Shown: positions 1-7,658 of the stretch, one piece after another | Layout of the letters: each line of letters opens with the position of its first letter | How positions within the stretch are numbered: position 1 is the first letter of the stretch | From: Acidimicrobiia bacterium | GTDB taxonomy: Bacteria; Actinomycetota; Acidimicrobiia; IMCC26256; PALSA-610 | Assembly: GCA_036271555.1 (NCBI GenBank) | Contig: DATBAK010000047.1 | Location: forward strand, 1 to 37,985 | Length of the DNA: 37,985 nt | Reading direction: 5' to 3' | The notes under the pieces: model-generated | Seen by the model: the letters and a program-made list of their open reading frames with translations, nothing else | What the model was told of the DNA's origin: nothing | Databases searched by the model: none | Made by a program: the position numbers and the translations under genes

Positions 1-1
1 G

Positions 2-12
2 ATACTGAGTAT
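2..12. promoter_or_regulatory. Putative PadR operator (ATACT-g-AGTAT)
   Basis: An 11-bp perfect inverted repeat, ATACTGAGTAT, lies 24 bp upstream of the PadR start. It overlaps a TATGCT hexamer at 10-15 that could be the -10 element, so a regulator bound here would block transcription. PadR regulators next to ABC transporter genes commonly bind such palindromes and repress their own operon. The assignment is inferred from position and symmetry, and the window edge hides what lies further upstream. Confidence 0.6.
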
Positions 13-36
13 GCTACCGAGCAGCACCACGAGCGC

Positions 37-633
37 ATGAGCGTTCGCCACGCCCTCCTCGCCCTGCTGAGCGAGGGCCCGAAGTACGGCCTCCAGCTGC
101 GGCAGGAGTTCGAGTCCCGGACCGGCGAGGTCTGGCCCCTCAACGTCGGCCAGGTGTACACGACCCTGCAGCGGCTCGAGCGGGACGGCCTCGTCGAGTC
201 GGATGCCGGCGGCGACGCCGACGAGGGCCCGCAGAAGGGCTTCCGCATCACCGCCGCGGGATCGGTCGAGCTCGCGACCTGGCTGCGCACGCCGCCCGAC
301 CTCGCGGCGCCGCCTCGCGACGAGCTCGTCATCAAGGTGCTCGTCGCGATGCACCTGCCGGGCGTCGACGTGCGCGACGTCGTGCAGGTGCACCGCCGCT
401 ACATCGTCCAGCTCATGCAGCAGTGGACGCGCCTGAAGGAGGACGCCGACGAGCACGACCTCGGCTTCCTGCTCGCGGTCGACGCGGAGCTCTTCCGGCT
501 CGACTCGGTGATCCGCTGGCTCGACGCGGTCGACGGGCGCGTCGCGCGCGCGGCTTCCGATCCTCCGCCCGCGACCGCACCGCAGACGCCGGCGCCCACG
601 CTGCCGCGCCGCCGGATCGGAGTGAAGCGATGA
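37..633 (+). CDS. PadR family transcriptional regulator
   Basis: This 198-residue protein has a PadR winged-helix domain at about residues 3-80. It opens with the typical HALLALLSEGPKYGLQL segment (helix 1), followed by the recognition helix and wing region GQVYTTLQRLERDGLV. Residues about 95-165 form the helical C-terminal dimerisation part, and the last 25 residues are Pro/Ala/Arg-rich and probably disordered. Its stop overlaps the next start (ATGA at 630-633), so it is translationally coupled to the ABC ATPase and permease. A palindrome at 2-12 sits over the likely -10 element. By analogy with other PadR-ABC operons it probably represses this operon and responds to a small toxic ligand. 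The ligand cannot be read from the sequence. Confidence 0.93.
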   Translation: MSVRHALLALLSEGPKYGLQLRQEFESRTGEVWPLNVGQVYTTLQRLERDGLVESDAGGDADEGPQKGFRITAAGSVELATWLRTPPDLAAPPRDELVIKVLVAMHLPGVDVRDVVQVHRRYIVQLMQQWTRLKEDADEHDLGFLLAVDAELFRLDSVIRWLDAVDGRVARAASDPPPATAPQTPAPTLPRRRIGVKR

Positions 634-1352
634 GCGCGCTCGAGCTGCGCGGCGTCTCGAAGGTCTACGGGTCCGGCGCCGCGGAAGTGCACGCGCTGCG
701 CAACGTCGACCTCGTGGTCGAGCCCGGCGCGCTCGTCGCGGTGATGGGACCGAGCGGTTCCGGCAAGAGCACGCTGCTCACGATCGCCGGCAGTCTCGAG
801 CTGCCGTCGACCGGTGACGTGCTGGTCGACGGGCGCGTGCTGTCGAGCATGTCGCGCAACGAGCGCGCGCGGCTGCGCCGTCAAGCGATCGGCTACGTGT
901 TCCAGGACTTCAACCTCCTCGCGGGCCTCAGCGCGGTCGAGAACGTCGCGCTGCCGCTCGAGCTCGACGGTCTCGGTTCGAAGCGCGCTCGCCGCGCGGG
1001 ACTCGATGCGCTCGAAGAGCTCGGCATCGCCGACCGCGCCGACCGCTTCCCCGACGAGCTCTCCGGGGGCGAGCGCCAGCGCGTCGCGATCGCGCGGGCC
1101 GTCGTGGGCGAACGTCACCTGCTCCTCGCCGACGAGCCGAGTGGCGCGCTCGACTCCGCGAACGCGGAGTCGGTGATCCGGCTGCTGCGCGCCGCATGCC
1201 AGCGCGGCGTCGCCGGCGTGGTCGTGACGCACGACGCGCAGCTCGCGTCGTGGGCCGACCGCGTCGTGTTCCTGCGCGACGGGCGGGTCGTCGACCAGAC
1301 GAGCCCCCCGCCCGGACCCGAGTCGCTCTTGACGCCGGATCTGCGGTCGTGA
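630..1352 (+). CDS. ABC transporter ATP-binding protein, MacB/LolD type
   Basis: This is a 240-residue nucleotide-binding subunit. It has Walker A GPSGSGKST (about residues 40-48), the Q-loop YVFQDFNLL, signature LSGGERQRVAIARA, Walker B LLLADEP with the catalytic Glu, D-loop SGALD and the switch His in VVTHD. The order and wording are those of the LolD/MacB/FtsE class, which works with FtsX-type permeases. Its start overlaps the PadR stop, and its own stop overlaps the permease GTG (GTGA at 1349-1352), so the three genes form one coupled operon. It should energise the permease at 1349-3910. The substrate is unknown: a lipid, peptide or drug export role, or mechanotransmission, are all possible. 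Confidence 0.95.
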   Translation: MSALELRGVSKVYGSGAAEVHALRNVDLVVEPGALVAVMGPSGSGKSTLLTIAGSLELPSTGDVLVDGRVLSSMSRNERARLRRQAIGYVFQDFNLLAGLSAVENVALPLELDGLGSKRARRAGLDALEELGIADRADRFPDELSGGERQRVAIARAVVGERHLLLADEPSGALDSANAESVIRLLRAACQRGVAGVVVTHDAQLASWADRVVFLRDGRVVDQTSPPPGPESLLTPDLRS

Positions 1353-3910
1353 CGATCGCCGTCGACGCGGGCGCCGCGCCCGCGCGCCATCGCCCGCGCG
1401 TCGCGCGCCGGCCGATCCTGCGCTGGGCCTGGCGCCTGTTCCGGCGCGAGTGGCGTCAGCAGGTGCTGGTGCTCGGGCTCATGGTGCTCGCGGTCGCGGC
1501 GACCGTCACCGGCGTCGCGGTCGCGGCGAGTGCCGCACCGTCGCGCGAGTCGACCTTCGGCCGCGCGAACACGATGCTCAGCTTCTCGCGCCTCGATCAG
1601 CAGGCGATCGACGCCGCGCGCGTGAATTTCGGCACGATCGAAGTCGTCAGCAGCCAGACGATCACGATCCCGGGCTCGGTCGACACCTACCCGCTGCGTG
1701 CCCAACGGGCCGACGGCGTCTACAGCGCGCCGCTCCTGCGCCTCGACCGCGGCCGCATGCCGCGCGGTGCGGGTGAGATCGCGCTCACCCAGACGCTCGC
1801 GTCGAGGCTCGGCGTGCACCTCGGCGGGACGATGACCGTGAACGATCAGGCGCGGCGCGTCGTCGGGATCGTCGAGAACCCGCTCGACCTCGGCGACCAC
1901 TTCGCGCTCGTCGCGCCCGGACAGATCGCGAGTCCGAGCGACGTGACGGTGTTCACCGACGCGAGCCAGAGGCAGATGAGCGCGTTCCGACCGCCGGCCG
2001 ATCTCACGGGCATCGGCCAGGAGAGCACGCTCAGCAAGGACAACGCCGCGGTCGCGGTGCTCGCGCTCGAGATCATCGGCATGCTGTTCGTCGGGCTCGT
2101 GGCCGCGGCCGGGTTCGCGGTCATGGCCCAACGGCGCCAACGCGCGCTGGGCATGCTCGGTGCGCTCGGCGCGAGTGACGCGCAGGTTCGCTTCACGATG
2201 CTCGCCAACGGTGTCGTCGTCGGCGCGGTCGGCGCAGTCGTCGGCGCGCTGGCCGGCTTCCTCGTGTGGTTGGCCCTCGCACCGCGCCTCGAGGACGTGT
2301 CGGCGCACCGGGTCGACCGGCTCGGCCTGCCGTGGTGGGCGATCGCCACCGCGATGCTGCTCGCGGTCGCGACCTCGGTCGCGGCCGCGTGGTGGCCGGC
2401 GCGGGCCGCGGCGCGCGCGTCGATCGTCGCCGCGCTCTCGGAACGTCCCGCACCACCCAAGCCTGCGCATCGGTTCGCAGCGCTCGGCGGCGGCTTGCTG
2501 CTCACGGGCTTCGTGAGCCTCGCCTTCGCCGACCGCACGACACCGAACGCGTTCCTCGTCGTCGCGGGCACCATCGCGACGACGTTCGGCATGTTGTTCG
2601 TCGGGCCGTTGTGCATCCGCGCGCTCGCGGTCGTCGCGCGCCGGGCACCCGTCACCGTCCGTCTCGCGCTGCGCGACCTCGCGCGCTACCAAGCCCGCTC
2701 GGCCGCCGCGCTCGCGGCGATCAGCCTCGCCCTCGCGATCGCGTCGACCGTCGTCATCAGCGCGAGCGCGCTGAACCTCACGCACGAGCAGGAGAACCTC
2801 CCCGCGAACGAAGTCGTGCTGTCGCTCGAGACGCGCAACCGCGGCTTCTTCGTCAATGGCCTGTCCGGCATGGCGCCGCGCAGTCAGGCCTCGATCCAGT
2901 CGGCTGCGACCGCCGCCTCCAATCTCGCGACCCAGTGGCACGCGTCGTCGATCCCGTTGCTCGCCGTGCTCGATCCGCACACCGGCACGGTGAAGCTGCC
3001 CGATGCGCCGATCGGCCCGAAGCCCGGCCCCGGGGTGCGCGCGGCCCCGGTGAATCCGCAGACCGGCACGATCTCGGTCGTCGTGCCCGCGCAGCTCGGG
3101 CGCCTGGTGCGCGCGCCGCGAAGCCGCCGCGCGAGCCTCGGTCGGGGTCAGCCGCTGTACGTCGCAACCCCGGCGCTGCTGCGCGCGCTCCACATCGACG
3201 CGCACGCGATCGCCGCCGACACCGACGTCGTCACGTACGCCGGCGCGCCGCACCAGATCCTCACGCTGGCGCCGCTCGACGCCCCCGGCCCCGCGCGCGG
3301 GGTGATCGCGCACGACGCGGTCGTGCAGACGATGAAGATGCCGACCGACACGTCCGAGCCACGCGCGTTGATCACCGAGCACGGTCTACGCCGGTTCGGT
3401 CTGCAGACCGCCGCGTCCGGCTGGCTGATCCGGGCGCACGACGCGATCGGGCCCGCGCAGCTCGACGCGGCCGACACCGCGGCGGCGAATGCCGACACGA
3501 GCGTCGAGAGCCACCACCCGCAACCGTCGTACAACGGCGTTCGCACCGGCGCGACCACCGCGGGGATCCTCGTCGCGCTCGGCGTGCTCGCGATGACGGT
3601 CGGACTCATCCGCAGCGAGACCGCCCGCGATCTGCGCACGCTCACCGCGACCGGCGCGACCAGCACGGCGCGCCGCACGCTCACCGGCGCGACGGCGGGG
3701 ACGCTTGCATTGCTCGGCGCGGTGCTCGGCACCGCGACCGCGTACCTCGCGCTGATCGCGTGGCATCGCAGCGAGCTGCACCAGCTGACGCGTGTGCCCT
3801 ACGCCAACCTCGTCACGATCATCGTCGTGCTGCCGGTGCTCGCGTTCGTCGCGGGCTGGCTGCTCGCCGGTCGAGAGCCGAGCGAGATCGCGCGCCGCCC
3901 TCTGGAGTGA
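1349..3910 (+). CDS. FtsX-like permease of a PadR-controlled ABC transporter
   Basis: This 853-residue membrane protein starts at a GTG that overlaps the stop of the ATPase gene. A first membrane segment lies at about residues 38-60, followed by a large extracytoplasmic domain. A first FtsX block follows, with the MAQRRQRALGMLGALGAS cytoplasmic loop between hydrophobic segments. Then come a central hydrophobic hairpin and a second extracytoplasmic domain of about 250 residues. A second FtsX block near the C-terminus has the loop SETARDLRTLTATGATSTAR. Two FtsX blocks in one chain are usual for actinobacterial permeases of this class, so no partner permease is needed. It should pair with the ATPase at 630-1352. 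The protein stops 18 bp before the convergent neighbour. Substrate unknown. Confidence 0.92.
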   Translation: MTIAVDAGAAPARHRPRVARRPILRWAWRLFRREWRQQVLVLGLMVLAVAATVTGVAVAASAAPSRESTFGRANTMLSFSRLDQQAIDAARVNFGTIEVVSSQTITIPGSVDTYPLRAQRADGVYSAPLLRLDRGRMPRGAGEIALTQTLASRLGVHLGGTMTVNDQARRVVGIVENPLDLGDHFALVAPGQIASPSDVTVFTDASQRQMSAFRPPADLTGIGQESTLSKDNAAVAVLALEIIGMLFVGLVAAAGFAVMAQRRQRALGMLGALGASDAQVRFTMLANGVVVGAVGAVVGALAGFLVWLALAPRLEDVSAHRVDRLGLPWWAIATAMLLAVATSVAAAWWPARAAARASIVAALSERPAPPKPAHRFAALGGGLLLTGFVSLAFADRTTPNAFLVVAGTIATTFGMLFVGPLCIRALAVVARRAPVTVRLALRDLARYQARSAAALAAISLALAIASTVVISASALNLTHEQENLPANEVVLSLETRNRGFFVNGLSGMAPRSQASIQSAATAASNLATQWHASSIPLLAVLDPHTGTVKLPDAPIGPKPGPGVRAAPVNPQTGTISVVVPAQLGRLVRAPRSRRASLGRGQPLYVATPALLRALHIDAHAIAADTDVVTYAGAPHQILTLAPLDAPGPARGVIAHDAVVQTMKMPTDTSEPRALITEHGLRRFGLQTAASGWLIRAHDAIGPAQLDAADTAAANADTSVESHHPQPSYNGVRTGATTAGILVALGVLAMTVGLIRSETARDLRTLTATGATSTARRTLTGATAGTLALLGAVLGTATAYLALIAWHRSELHQLTRVPYANLVTIIVVLPVLAFVAGWLLAGREPSEIARRPLE

Positions 3911-3928
3911 TTCCAGCCGGACGCGCGC

Positions 3929-4432
3929 TCAGGTCCGGATCACCTCGTACACGACGTCGTGGTCACGGGTGAGCCAGGCGATGCCGTTGTCGTCGGGGTA
4001 GCCGCGGCCCTGGATGTTGAAGAGCCGGACCGTGTCGGCGACGAGTGGATACGGGCCCCAGTGCCACGTGCCGCGCGTCAGGTGCACCGCGGCGAGCGGC
4101 GGCAAGCGGAAGGCGCGCACCGTGTCGAAGTGGTCGGGTTGCGTGAAGTCGACGTCGGCCGGCGCGACCACGACGTACGCCTCGACGTCGACCGACATCA
4201 ACGTCTGCGTGTGCGTGTCGTGCCGGTTCAGCAGCTCGCACAACGCGCCGCCCGAATCGGCGAACGCGATCTCACCGTTGTCGTGCCCGATGAAGTTGAC
4301 GTGCCCGTCGTTCCAGAGGAACTCGAGGTCCGCGTCGTCGTGCTCGGTCTTCTCGTCCGACGGGATACGACCGAACGGCGCCCACGATTCCGGCGTCACG
4401 TCGAGCAGATGGAGCGTGCGGGTGTCGACCAC
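3929..4432 (-). CDS. Ureidoglycolate lyase-like (AllA family) protein
   Basis: This 167-residue protein resembles the AllA/ureidoglycolate lyase family (a small cupin-like beta-barrel). It opens with a segment ending TPESWAPFGRI, has mid-chain HDTHTQTLMSVD and VVVAP, and a late segment HLTRGTWHWGPYPL. These match the family layout, in which the enzyme splits ureidoglycolate to glyoxylate and urea. I chose the GTG at 4432 because GGAGG lies 9 bases upstream. A longer reading to 4612 would run across the divergent cupin gene and has no ribosome site. Its neighbour at 4512 is another cupin, and the two share a promoter region. No other allantoin-pathway gene is visible, so the substrate could be a different 2-hydroxy acid or ureide. 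Confidence 0.75.
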   Translation of the reverse strand: MVDTRTLHLLDVTPESWAPFGRIPSDEKTEHDDADLEFLWNDGHVNFIGHDNGEIAFADSGGALCELLNRHDTHTQTLMSVDVEAYVVVAPADVDFTQPDHFDTVRAFRLPPLAAVHLTRGTWHWGPYPLVADTVRLFNIQGRGYPDDNGIAWLTRDHDVVYEVIRT

Positions 4433-4458
4433 GGCGGCGGGCCTCCGGACGAACGGCT

Positions 4459-4468
4459 GATCTACGCT
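4459..4468. promoter_or_regulatory. Back-to-back -10 elements for the AllA-like and cupin genes
   Basis: The sequence GATCTACGCT reads TACGCT (4463-4468) toward the cupin and TAGATC (4464-4459) toward the AllA-like gene. The central TA is shared. Both genes have GGAGG ribosome sites further downstream, so these would be normal leadered transcripts. Inferred from position only. Confidence 0.4.
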
Positions 4469-4511
4469 GCAGCGCAGGCGGCGGCGCGCCGCACTGTACG
4501 GGAGGACCTCC

Positions 4512-4895
4512 ATGGACGTGCGCTCGATCGAGGACGCGGCGCCGACCGTCGAGCACAACGGCACGGTGCCCGTCTGGTGGATGGTTCGCCCGCGCGAGAT
4601 GCTCGAGATCACGAAGGGCGGACACCTCGAGCTGATCTCGGAGTTCGAGGTCGAAGGCGGCGGCTTCGTCGACCCGCACGAGCACCCGACCCACGAGTTC
4701 TATTACGTGACCAACGGGCGCGGGCTCATGACGATCGGCGACGAGACGCGCGAGATCGCGCAGGGCGACCTCGTGCACATCCCGCCCGACACCGTGCACA
4801 GCCTCCGACCGGTCAGCGACACGGCGTCGATCCACTGCTTCTGCTTCGCGGTCGGCATGCCCGACGCCGGGCCGGTCAACTACACCGAGCACTGA
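4512..4895 (+). CDS. Single-domain cupin protein
   Basis: This 127-residue protein forms one cupin barrel. Motif 1 is in DPHEHPTHEFYYVTNGRG, with His, His and Glu positions for a metal ion. Motif 2 is in GDLVHIPPDTVHSL, with the second-motif His. GGAGG lies 7 bases before the ATG, so the start is secure. It is divergent from the AllA-like gene with a 79-bp gap holding both promoters. A shared role in handling a small hydroxy-acid or ureide metabolite is possible but inferred. Cupins this short may be enzymes or ligand-binding proteins, and nothing in the sequence decides which. Confidence 0.88.
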   Translation: MDVRSIEDAAPTVEHNGTVPVWWMVRPREMLEITKGGHLELISEFEVEGGGFVDPHEHPTHEFYYVTNGRGLMTIGDETREIAQGDLVHIPPDTVHSLRPVSDTASIHCFCFAVGMPDAGPVNYTEH

Positions 4896-4977
4896 CCGGC
4901 TGAGGCCGGGCAACCCCGCCGGGCGACCCGCCCCGCCGCCCCCGCCGGCTCAAGCGCCGCACGCGGCTGCCGATACG

Positions 4978-5001
4978 TGTACGTGTAGATCTACGCGTAT
5001 A
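4978..5001. repeat. Near-perfect palindrome just upstream of the pilin gene
   Basis: A 24-bp dyad centred on GTAGATCTAC (4985-4994) has 10 of 12 pairs matching. It ends one base before the GGAGG of the pilin gene. It could be an operator or an mRNA hairpin next to the ribosome site. The TetR regulator at 5735 is a conceivable but untested ligand. Confidence 0.5.
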
Positions 5002-5015
5002 CGGAGGTGGGCGCA

Positions 5016-5696
5016 GTGGTGGGATTCCGGAAACGGGCGGGCGAGCGGGGCACGGCGCTGGTCGAGTACGTGCTGCTCCTCGGGTTCATCGTGACGATCG
5101 CGATGACGAGCGTGAAGGTGCTCGGCGCCACCGTGTCCCGGCAGTTCGCCACCGCGGCGGTGGGGCTCGGCGACTCCTCGGTGACCTCGGCGGCCGTCGA
5201 CGACGGCTCGGGCGGCACCACGGGCGCGACCGACACGACACCGCCGACCACCGCCGCGACGACCACCACCGTCGCGCCGACCACGACGACCACGACCACC
5301 GTCGCGCCGACGACGACGACCACGTTGCCACCGGTCGCGACCAAGGGCTCGACCGACCTCGCCCCCGCGACGACCACTCGCTTCGGTTCGTACTGGTGGG
5401 GCACGTCGCAGGTGACCGTCACCAACAACCTCGGCGTGGCGCTCTCCGGCGCGCGCGTGACGTTGACCATCCGTGAGTACACGAGGCAGTCGAACGGCTC
5501 GTGGCAGTGGGAGACGTCGACGCAGACGATCACCACCGACTCCGACGGATCGGTCGGCTTCTACGTCGGTCCGTACTGCAGCGGCTCGAGCACGGGGTGC
5601 GTGAGCCAGGCGACGGTCGCGGTGAGCGCAGTCACGCTTCCGAACGGCCTCAGGTGGGACGGCGATCCGTCGACGATCACGGTCAACAGCCCGTAG
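5016..5696 (+). CDS. Flp-type pilin fused to a Thr-rich stalk and Ig-like domain
   Basis: This 226-residue protein has an N-terminus with the class III (Flp/Tad) pilin signature. A short basic leader ends in GERG, followed by TALVEYVLLLGFIVTIAM. That puts Glu at +5 and Tyr at +6 after the predicted prepilin-peptidase cut at the Gly, inside a hydrophobic helix. A Thr/Pro/Ala linker follows (about residues 65-110, with TTTTTTTVAPTTTTT). The last 110 or so residues look like a bacterial Ig-like domain: VTVTNNLGVALSGARVTLTI, then TTDSDGSVGFYV. Two Cys near the end may form a disulfide. I chose GTG 5016 because GGAGG (5003-5007) is 8 bases upstream; the GTG at 5007 overlaps that site. Flp pilins are normally 50-70 residues, so this is a fused form, and no tad genes lie nearby. 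Confidence 0.8.
   Translation: MVGFRKRAGERGTALVEYVLLLGFIVTIAMTSVKVLGATVSRQFATAAVGLGDSSVTSAAVDDGSGGTTGATDTTPPTTAATTTTVAPTTTTTTTVAPTTTTTLPPVATKGSTDLAPATTTRFGSYWWGTSQVTVTNNLGVALSGARVTLTIREYTRQSNGSWQWETSTQTITTDSDGSVGFYVGPYCSGSSTGCVSQATVAVSAVTLPNGLRWDGDPSTITVNSP
5265..5324 (+). repeat. Two-copy 30-bp tandem repeat coding the Thr-rich linker
   Basis: Two 30-bp units, each starting accaccgtcgcgccga, encode the repeated TTVAPTTTTT stretch of the pilin fusion. Copy-number change would lengthen or shorten the stalk in frame. Confidence 0.7.
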
Positions 5697-5734
5697 TGGG
5701 TGGTCCGTCAGTAGTGTCGGGGCGCGGTGGTCGT

Positions 5735-6361
5735 ATGGGGGAGGACGAATTGGCAGATGGCGCGCTCGGATCGCGTCCGGCGTTGAATCGCGCCGACATC
5801 CTGCAGACGGCCCTGCGTGTGCGGCTCGAGGACGATGCGCGCACACTGTCGATGCGGCGCCTCGCCGCCGAGCTCGACGTCACACCGATGGCGCTCTACC
5901 GCCACTTCGACGGCAAGGACGACATCCTGCTCGCCATGGCCGACGCGCTGCTCGCGCAGCTGGATCTGCCGCCGGAGGACACGCCGTGGCAGATGTACCT
6001 CCACGAGCTCGCGCTCGCGATGCGCGCGCTCATGCGCGCCGAGCCCTTCGTCGTGCAGCTGTTCGCGCGCCGTCCGATCCGGACGCCCGCGGCGCAATGG
6101 CGCCTTGCAGGGGCGATGAGGGTGCTCGGACGTGCAGGCTTCTCCGAGGACGACGCCGCGAGCGCGTACGCGACCGTGCACATCTACAACCTCGGCTTCT
6201 GCATGCTCGAACAGGCTCGGAGCGCGACCGGAGCGCTGAACGCGCCGCCCGACACCACGACCCCGGAGTCGGCGCGCATCAGCGGGTTCGTGAGCGAGCG
6301 GCAGTTCCTCGCCGGTCTCGACGCGATCATCGCGGGCATCGGGCCTGCGCCGGCCGCCTGA
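5735..6361 (+). CDS. TetR family transcriptional regulator
   Basis: This 208-residue protein has an N-terminal TetR helix-turn-helix (about residues 15-65): NRADILQTALRV, then MRRLAAELDVTPMALYRHFDGKDDIL, with the usual YRHF recognition helix. The C-terminal ligand domain is helical and of the TetR_C class. Two starts are possible. ATG 5735 has only weak upstream signals. TTG 5750 has GGAGG 5 bases upstream and would give a 203-residue protein; a TAGTGT at 5712-5717 could be the -10 for either. It lies 38 bp after the pilin gene and converges with the RraA-like gene. Target genes are unknown; the pilin palindrome is one candidate site. Confidence 0.92.
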   Translation: MGEDELADGALGSRPALNRADILQTALRVRLEDDARTLSMRRLAAELDVTPMALYRHFDGKDDILLAMADALLAQLDLPPEDTPWQMYLHELALAMRALMRAEPFVVQLFARRPIRTPAAQWRLAGAMRVLGRAGFSEDDAASAYATVHIYNLGFCMLEQARSATGALNAPPDTTTPESARISGFVSERQFLAGLDAIIAGIGPAPAA

Positions 6362-6386
6362 TCGCCCCAGCGGCGTCGGCGTCGGT

Positions 6387-7019
6387 TCAGGCGCGCGCGA
6401 TCGGAGCGCCGTCGAGCGACAGCAGCTCCATCGTCGTCTGACCGGCGCGCAGTGCTGCGAAGAAGCCGTCTTCCTTCGTCATCCGCGCGCGTCCGGCGTC
6501 GAGCACGGCACCGAGCTCGTTGCCGCGCACGACGGTGACGCCGTCGCCGTCGCCGACGAGCCAGTCGCCGAGGTGCACGTCGATGTCGCCGACGCGTGTC
6601 GAACCGCCGACCGCGCCGGCCTGGTTCTTCGTCGCGCCCCGCAACGCGATCATCGTGGAGAACACGGGAAAGGCGTGCGCCTGCAACGCGGCGACGTCGC
6701 GCACCCCGCCGTCGATGACGAGCCCCGCGAGGCGGCGCGCCTGCGCGCCCGTGGTGAGCACCTCACCCCAGTAGCCGAGCTCCGGACGATCGCCGACGTC
6801 GACGACGAGCACGTGACCGGCGGGCGCTTCCGCGACCGCGACGTGGATCGCGAGGTTGTCGCCGGGCGTGCAGACCACCGGGAACGCGGGCGCCGCGACG
6901 CGCGCGCCGGGCCAGGCCGCGCGGATGCGGGCGCGCATCGCGTGACCACCGGACTCACCGAGTGTCGCCGCACCGAGCTCGAGCAGCGTCGACGCGGTCG
7001 TGTCGTGCTCGGTTGTCAC
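6387..7019 (-). CDS. RraA-like / 4-hydroxy-4-methyl-2-oxoglutarate aldolase family protein
   Basis: This 210-residue protein belongs to the RraA/HMG aldolase fold. The family core is GYWGEVLTTGAQARRLAG, then VIDGGVRD (the Arg-Asp pair that binds substrate and metal), and GDWLVGDGDGVTVV near the C-terminus. Catalytically competent members are divalent-metal-dependent pyruvate-releasing aldolases or oxaloacetate decarboxylases. The RNase-E inhibitor role of E. coli RraA is a separate activity. The GTG at 7019 has GGGAG 7 bases upstream. A longer reading frame to 7091 would enter the tRNA-Ser gene and is rejected. It lies just downstream of the tRNA on the same strand. Substrate is not determinable here. 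Confidence 0.85.
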   Translation of the reverse strand: MTTEHDTTASTLLELGAATLGESGGHAMRARIRAAWPGARVAAPAFPVVCTPGDNLAIHVAVAEAPAGHVLVVDVGDRPELGYWGEVLTTGAQARRLAGLVIDGGVRDVAALQAHAFPVFSTMIALRGATKNQAGAVGGSTRVGDIDVHLGDWLVGDGDGVTVVRGNELGAVLDAGRARMTKEDGFFAALRAGQTTMELLSLDGAPIARA

Positions 7020-7048
7020 CGGAAGCTCCCGCCGCGCGCTCGTCGAAG

Positions 7049-7141
7049 TGGCGGAGGGCGAGGGATTTGAACCCTCGAGGAGGTTTATCACCCCCTACTC
7101 GCTTAGCAGGCGAGCACCTTCGGCCACTCGGTCAGCCCTCC
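7049..7141 (-). tRNA. tRNA-Ser (anticodon GCT), CCA encoded
   Basis: On the minus strand the 93-nt gene begins GGAGGGC, which pairs with GCCCTCC at the end, followed by discriminator G and an encoded CCA (plus-strand TGG at 7049-7051). The anticodon stem CTCGC/GCGAG encloses loop CTGCTAA, so the anticodon is GCT and it reads AGC/AGU. A long variable arm follows, then a T-arm with GGTTCAAATCC. The long variable arm is the class II feature expected of tRNA-Ser. Confidence 0.96.
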
Positions 7142-7150
7142 GGTCCCCGC

Positions 7151-7156
7151 AGTATA
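7151..7156 (-). promoter_or_regulatory. -10 element of the tRNA-Ser(GCT) gene
   Basis: Minus-strand TATACT ends 9 bases before the mature tRNA 5' end at 7141, which predicts a transcript with a very short 5' leader. No clear -35 TTGACA is visible. Confidence 0.55.
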
Positions 7157-7185
7157 CGAGTCGATCGCGGCGGCTTTCCCGGACG

Positions 7186-7635
7186 TCAGGACGCCGCCGC
7201 ACCCGATTCGACGTGGGCCGCGAGGCGTTCGAGCGTCTTCTCCATCGACGCGAGGTTCTGCTTCGGCACGCCCGTGAGCTCGAGCACCTTGCCGAAGCGA
7301 CCGTGCGTCCAGTCGAACGTCTCGCGCACGAGCGTGCCGTCGTCGCGCGGCTCGAGCTCGTAGCGCCAGACGTCGTGCGCCATGTGCCGCCACGCGATGC
7401 GGCGGCCCTCGTCGAACTCGACCACGGTGTTCGTGACCGGATACGGCACCCAGTGGTGCATCGCCATGCCGAACTTGGCGCCGAGCGACAACCGGTCGGG
7501 ACCGGTGCGCGTGCGCTTCACGGTTCCCGAGCCGTCGATCATCGTGTGCTGGTTCGGATCCGCCAGCACCGCGAAGATGCGGTCCGCAGGTGCGGCGATC
7601 ACGCGCTCCGTCGACACCGTCTTCGGGTTCGTCAT
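7186..7635 (-). CDS. SRPBCC family protein (polyketide cyclase/START-like)
   Basis: This 149-residue single-domain protein follows the SRPBCC helix-grip pattern. It starts VSTERVIAAPADRIFAVLAD and continues with the GSGTVKRTRTG strand. A central segment follows, VTNTVVEFDEGRRIAWRH, with the C-terminal long helix from about residue 115. These proteins bind hydrophobic ligands in a cavity; many are of unknown function. ATG 7635 is chosen because TAGCGT (minus strand, 7648-7643) ends 7 bases before it, which suggests a leaderless transcript. GTG 7644 is the only near alternative. It is divergent from the PHP gene, with only 23 bp between start codons. Confidence 0.85.
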   Translation of the reverse strand: MTNPKTVSTERVIAAPADRIFAVLADPNQHTMIDGSGTVKRTRTGPDRLSLGAKFGMAMHHWVPYPVTNTVVEFDEGRRIAWRHMAHDVWRYELEPRDDGTLVRETFDWTHGRFGKVLELTGVPKQNLASMEKTLERLAAHVESGAAAS

Positions 7636-7642
7636 GGAGCGC

Positions 7643-7652
7643 ACGCTACCTT
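7643..7652. promoter_or_regulatory. Overlapping divergent -10 elements sharing a central TA
   Basis: ACGCTACCTT reads TACCTT (7647-7652) rightward, 6 bases before GTG 7659. It reads TAGCGT (7648-7643) leftward, 7 bases before ATG 7635. The two hexamers share TA at 7647-7648. Both predicted transcripts would be leaderless, and the whole intergenic region is 23 bp. Confidence 0.65.
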
Positions 7653-7658
7653 CGCGCG

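Noticed and set aside
4433-4612. N-terminal extension of the AllA-like gene
   Set aside because: It would overlap the divergent cupin gene; GTG 4432 has a good GGAGG site and matches the family length.
7020-7091. N-terminal extension of the RraA-like gene
   Set aside because: It runs into the tRNA-Ser gene; GTG 7019 has its own ribosome site.
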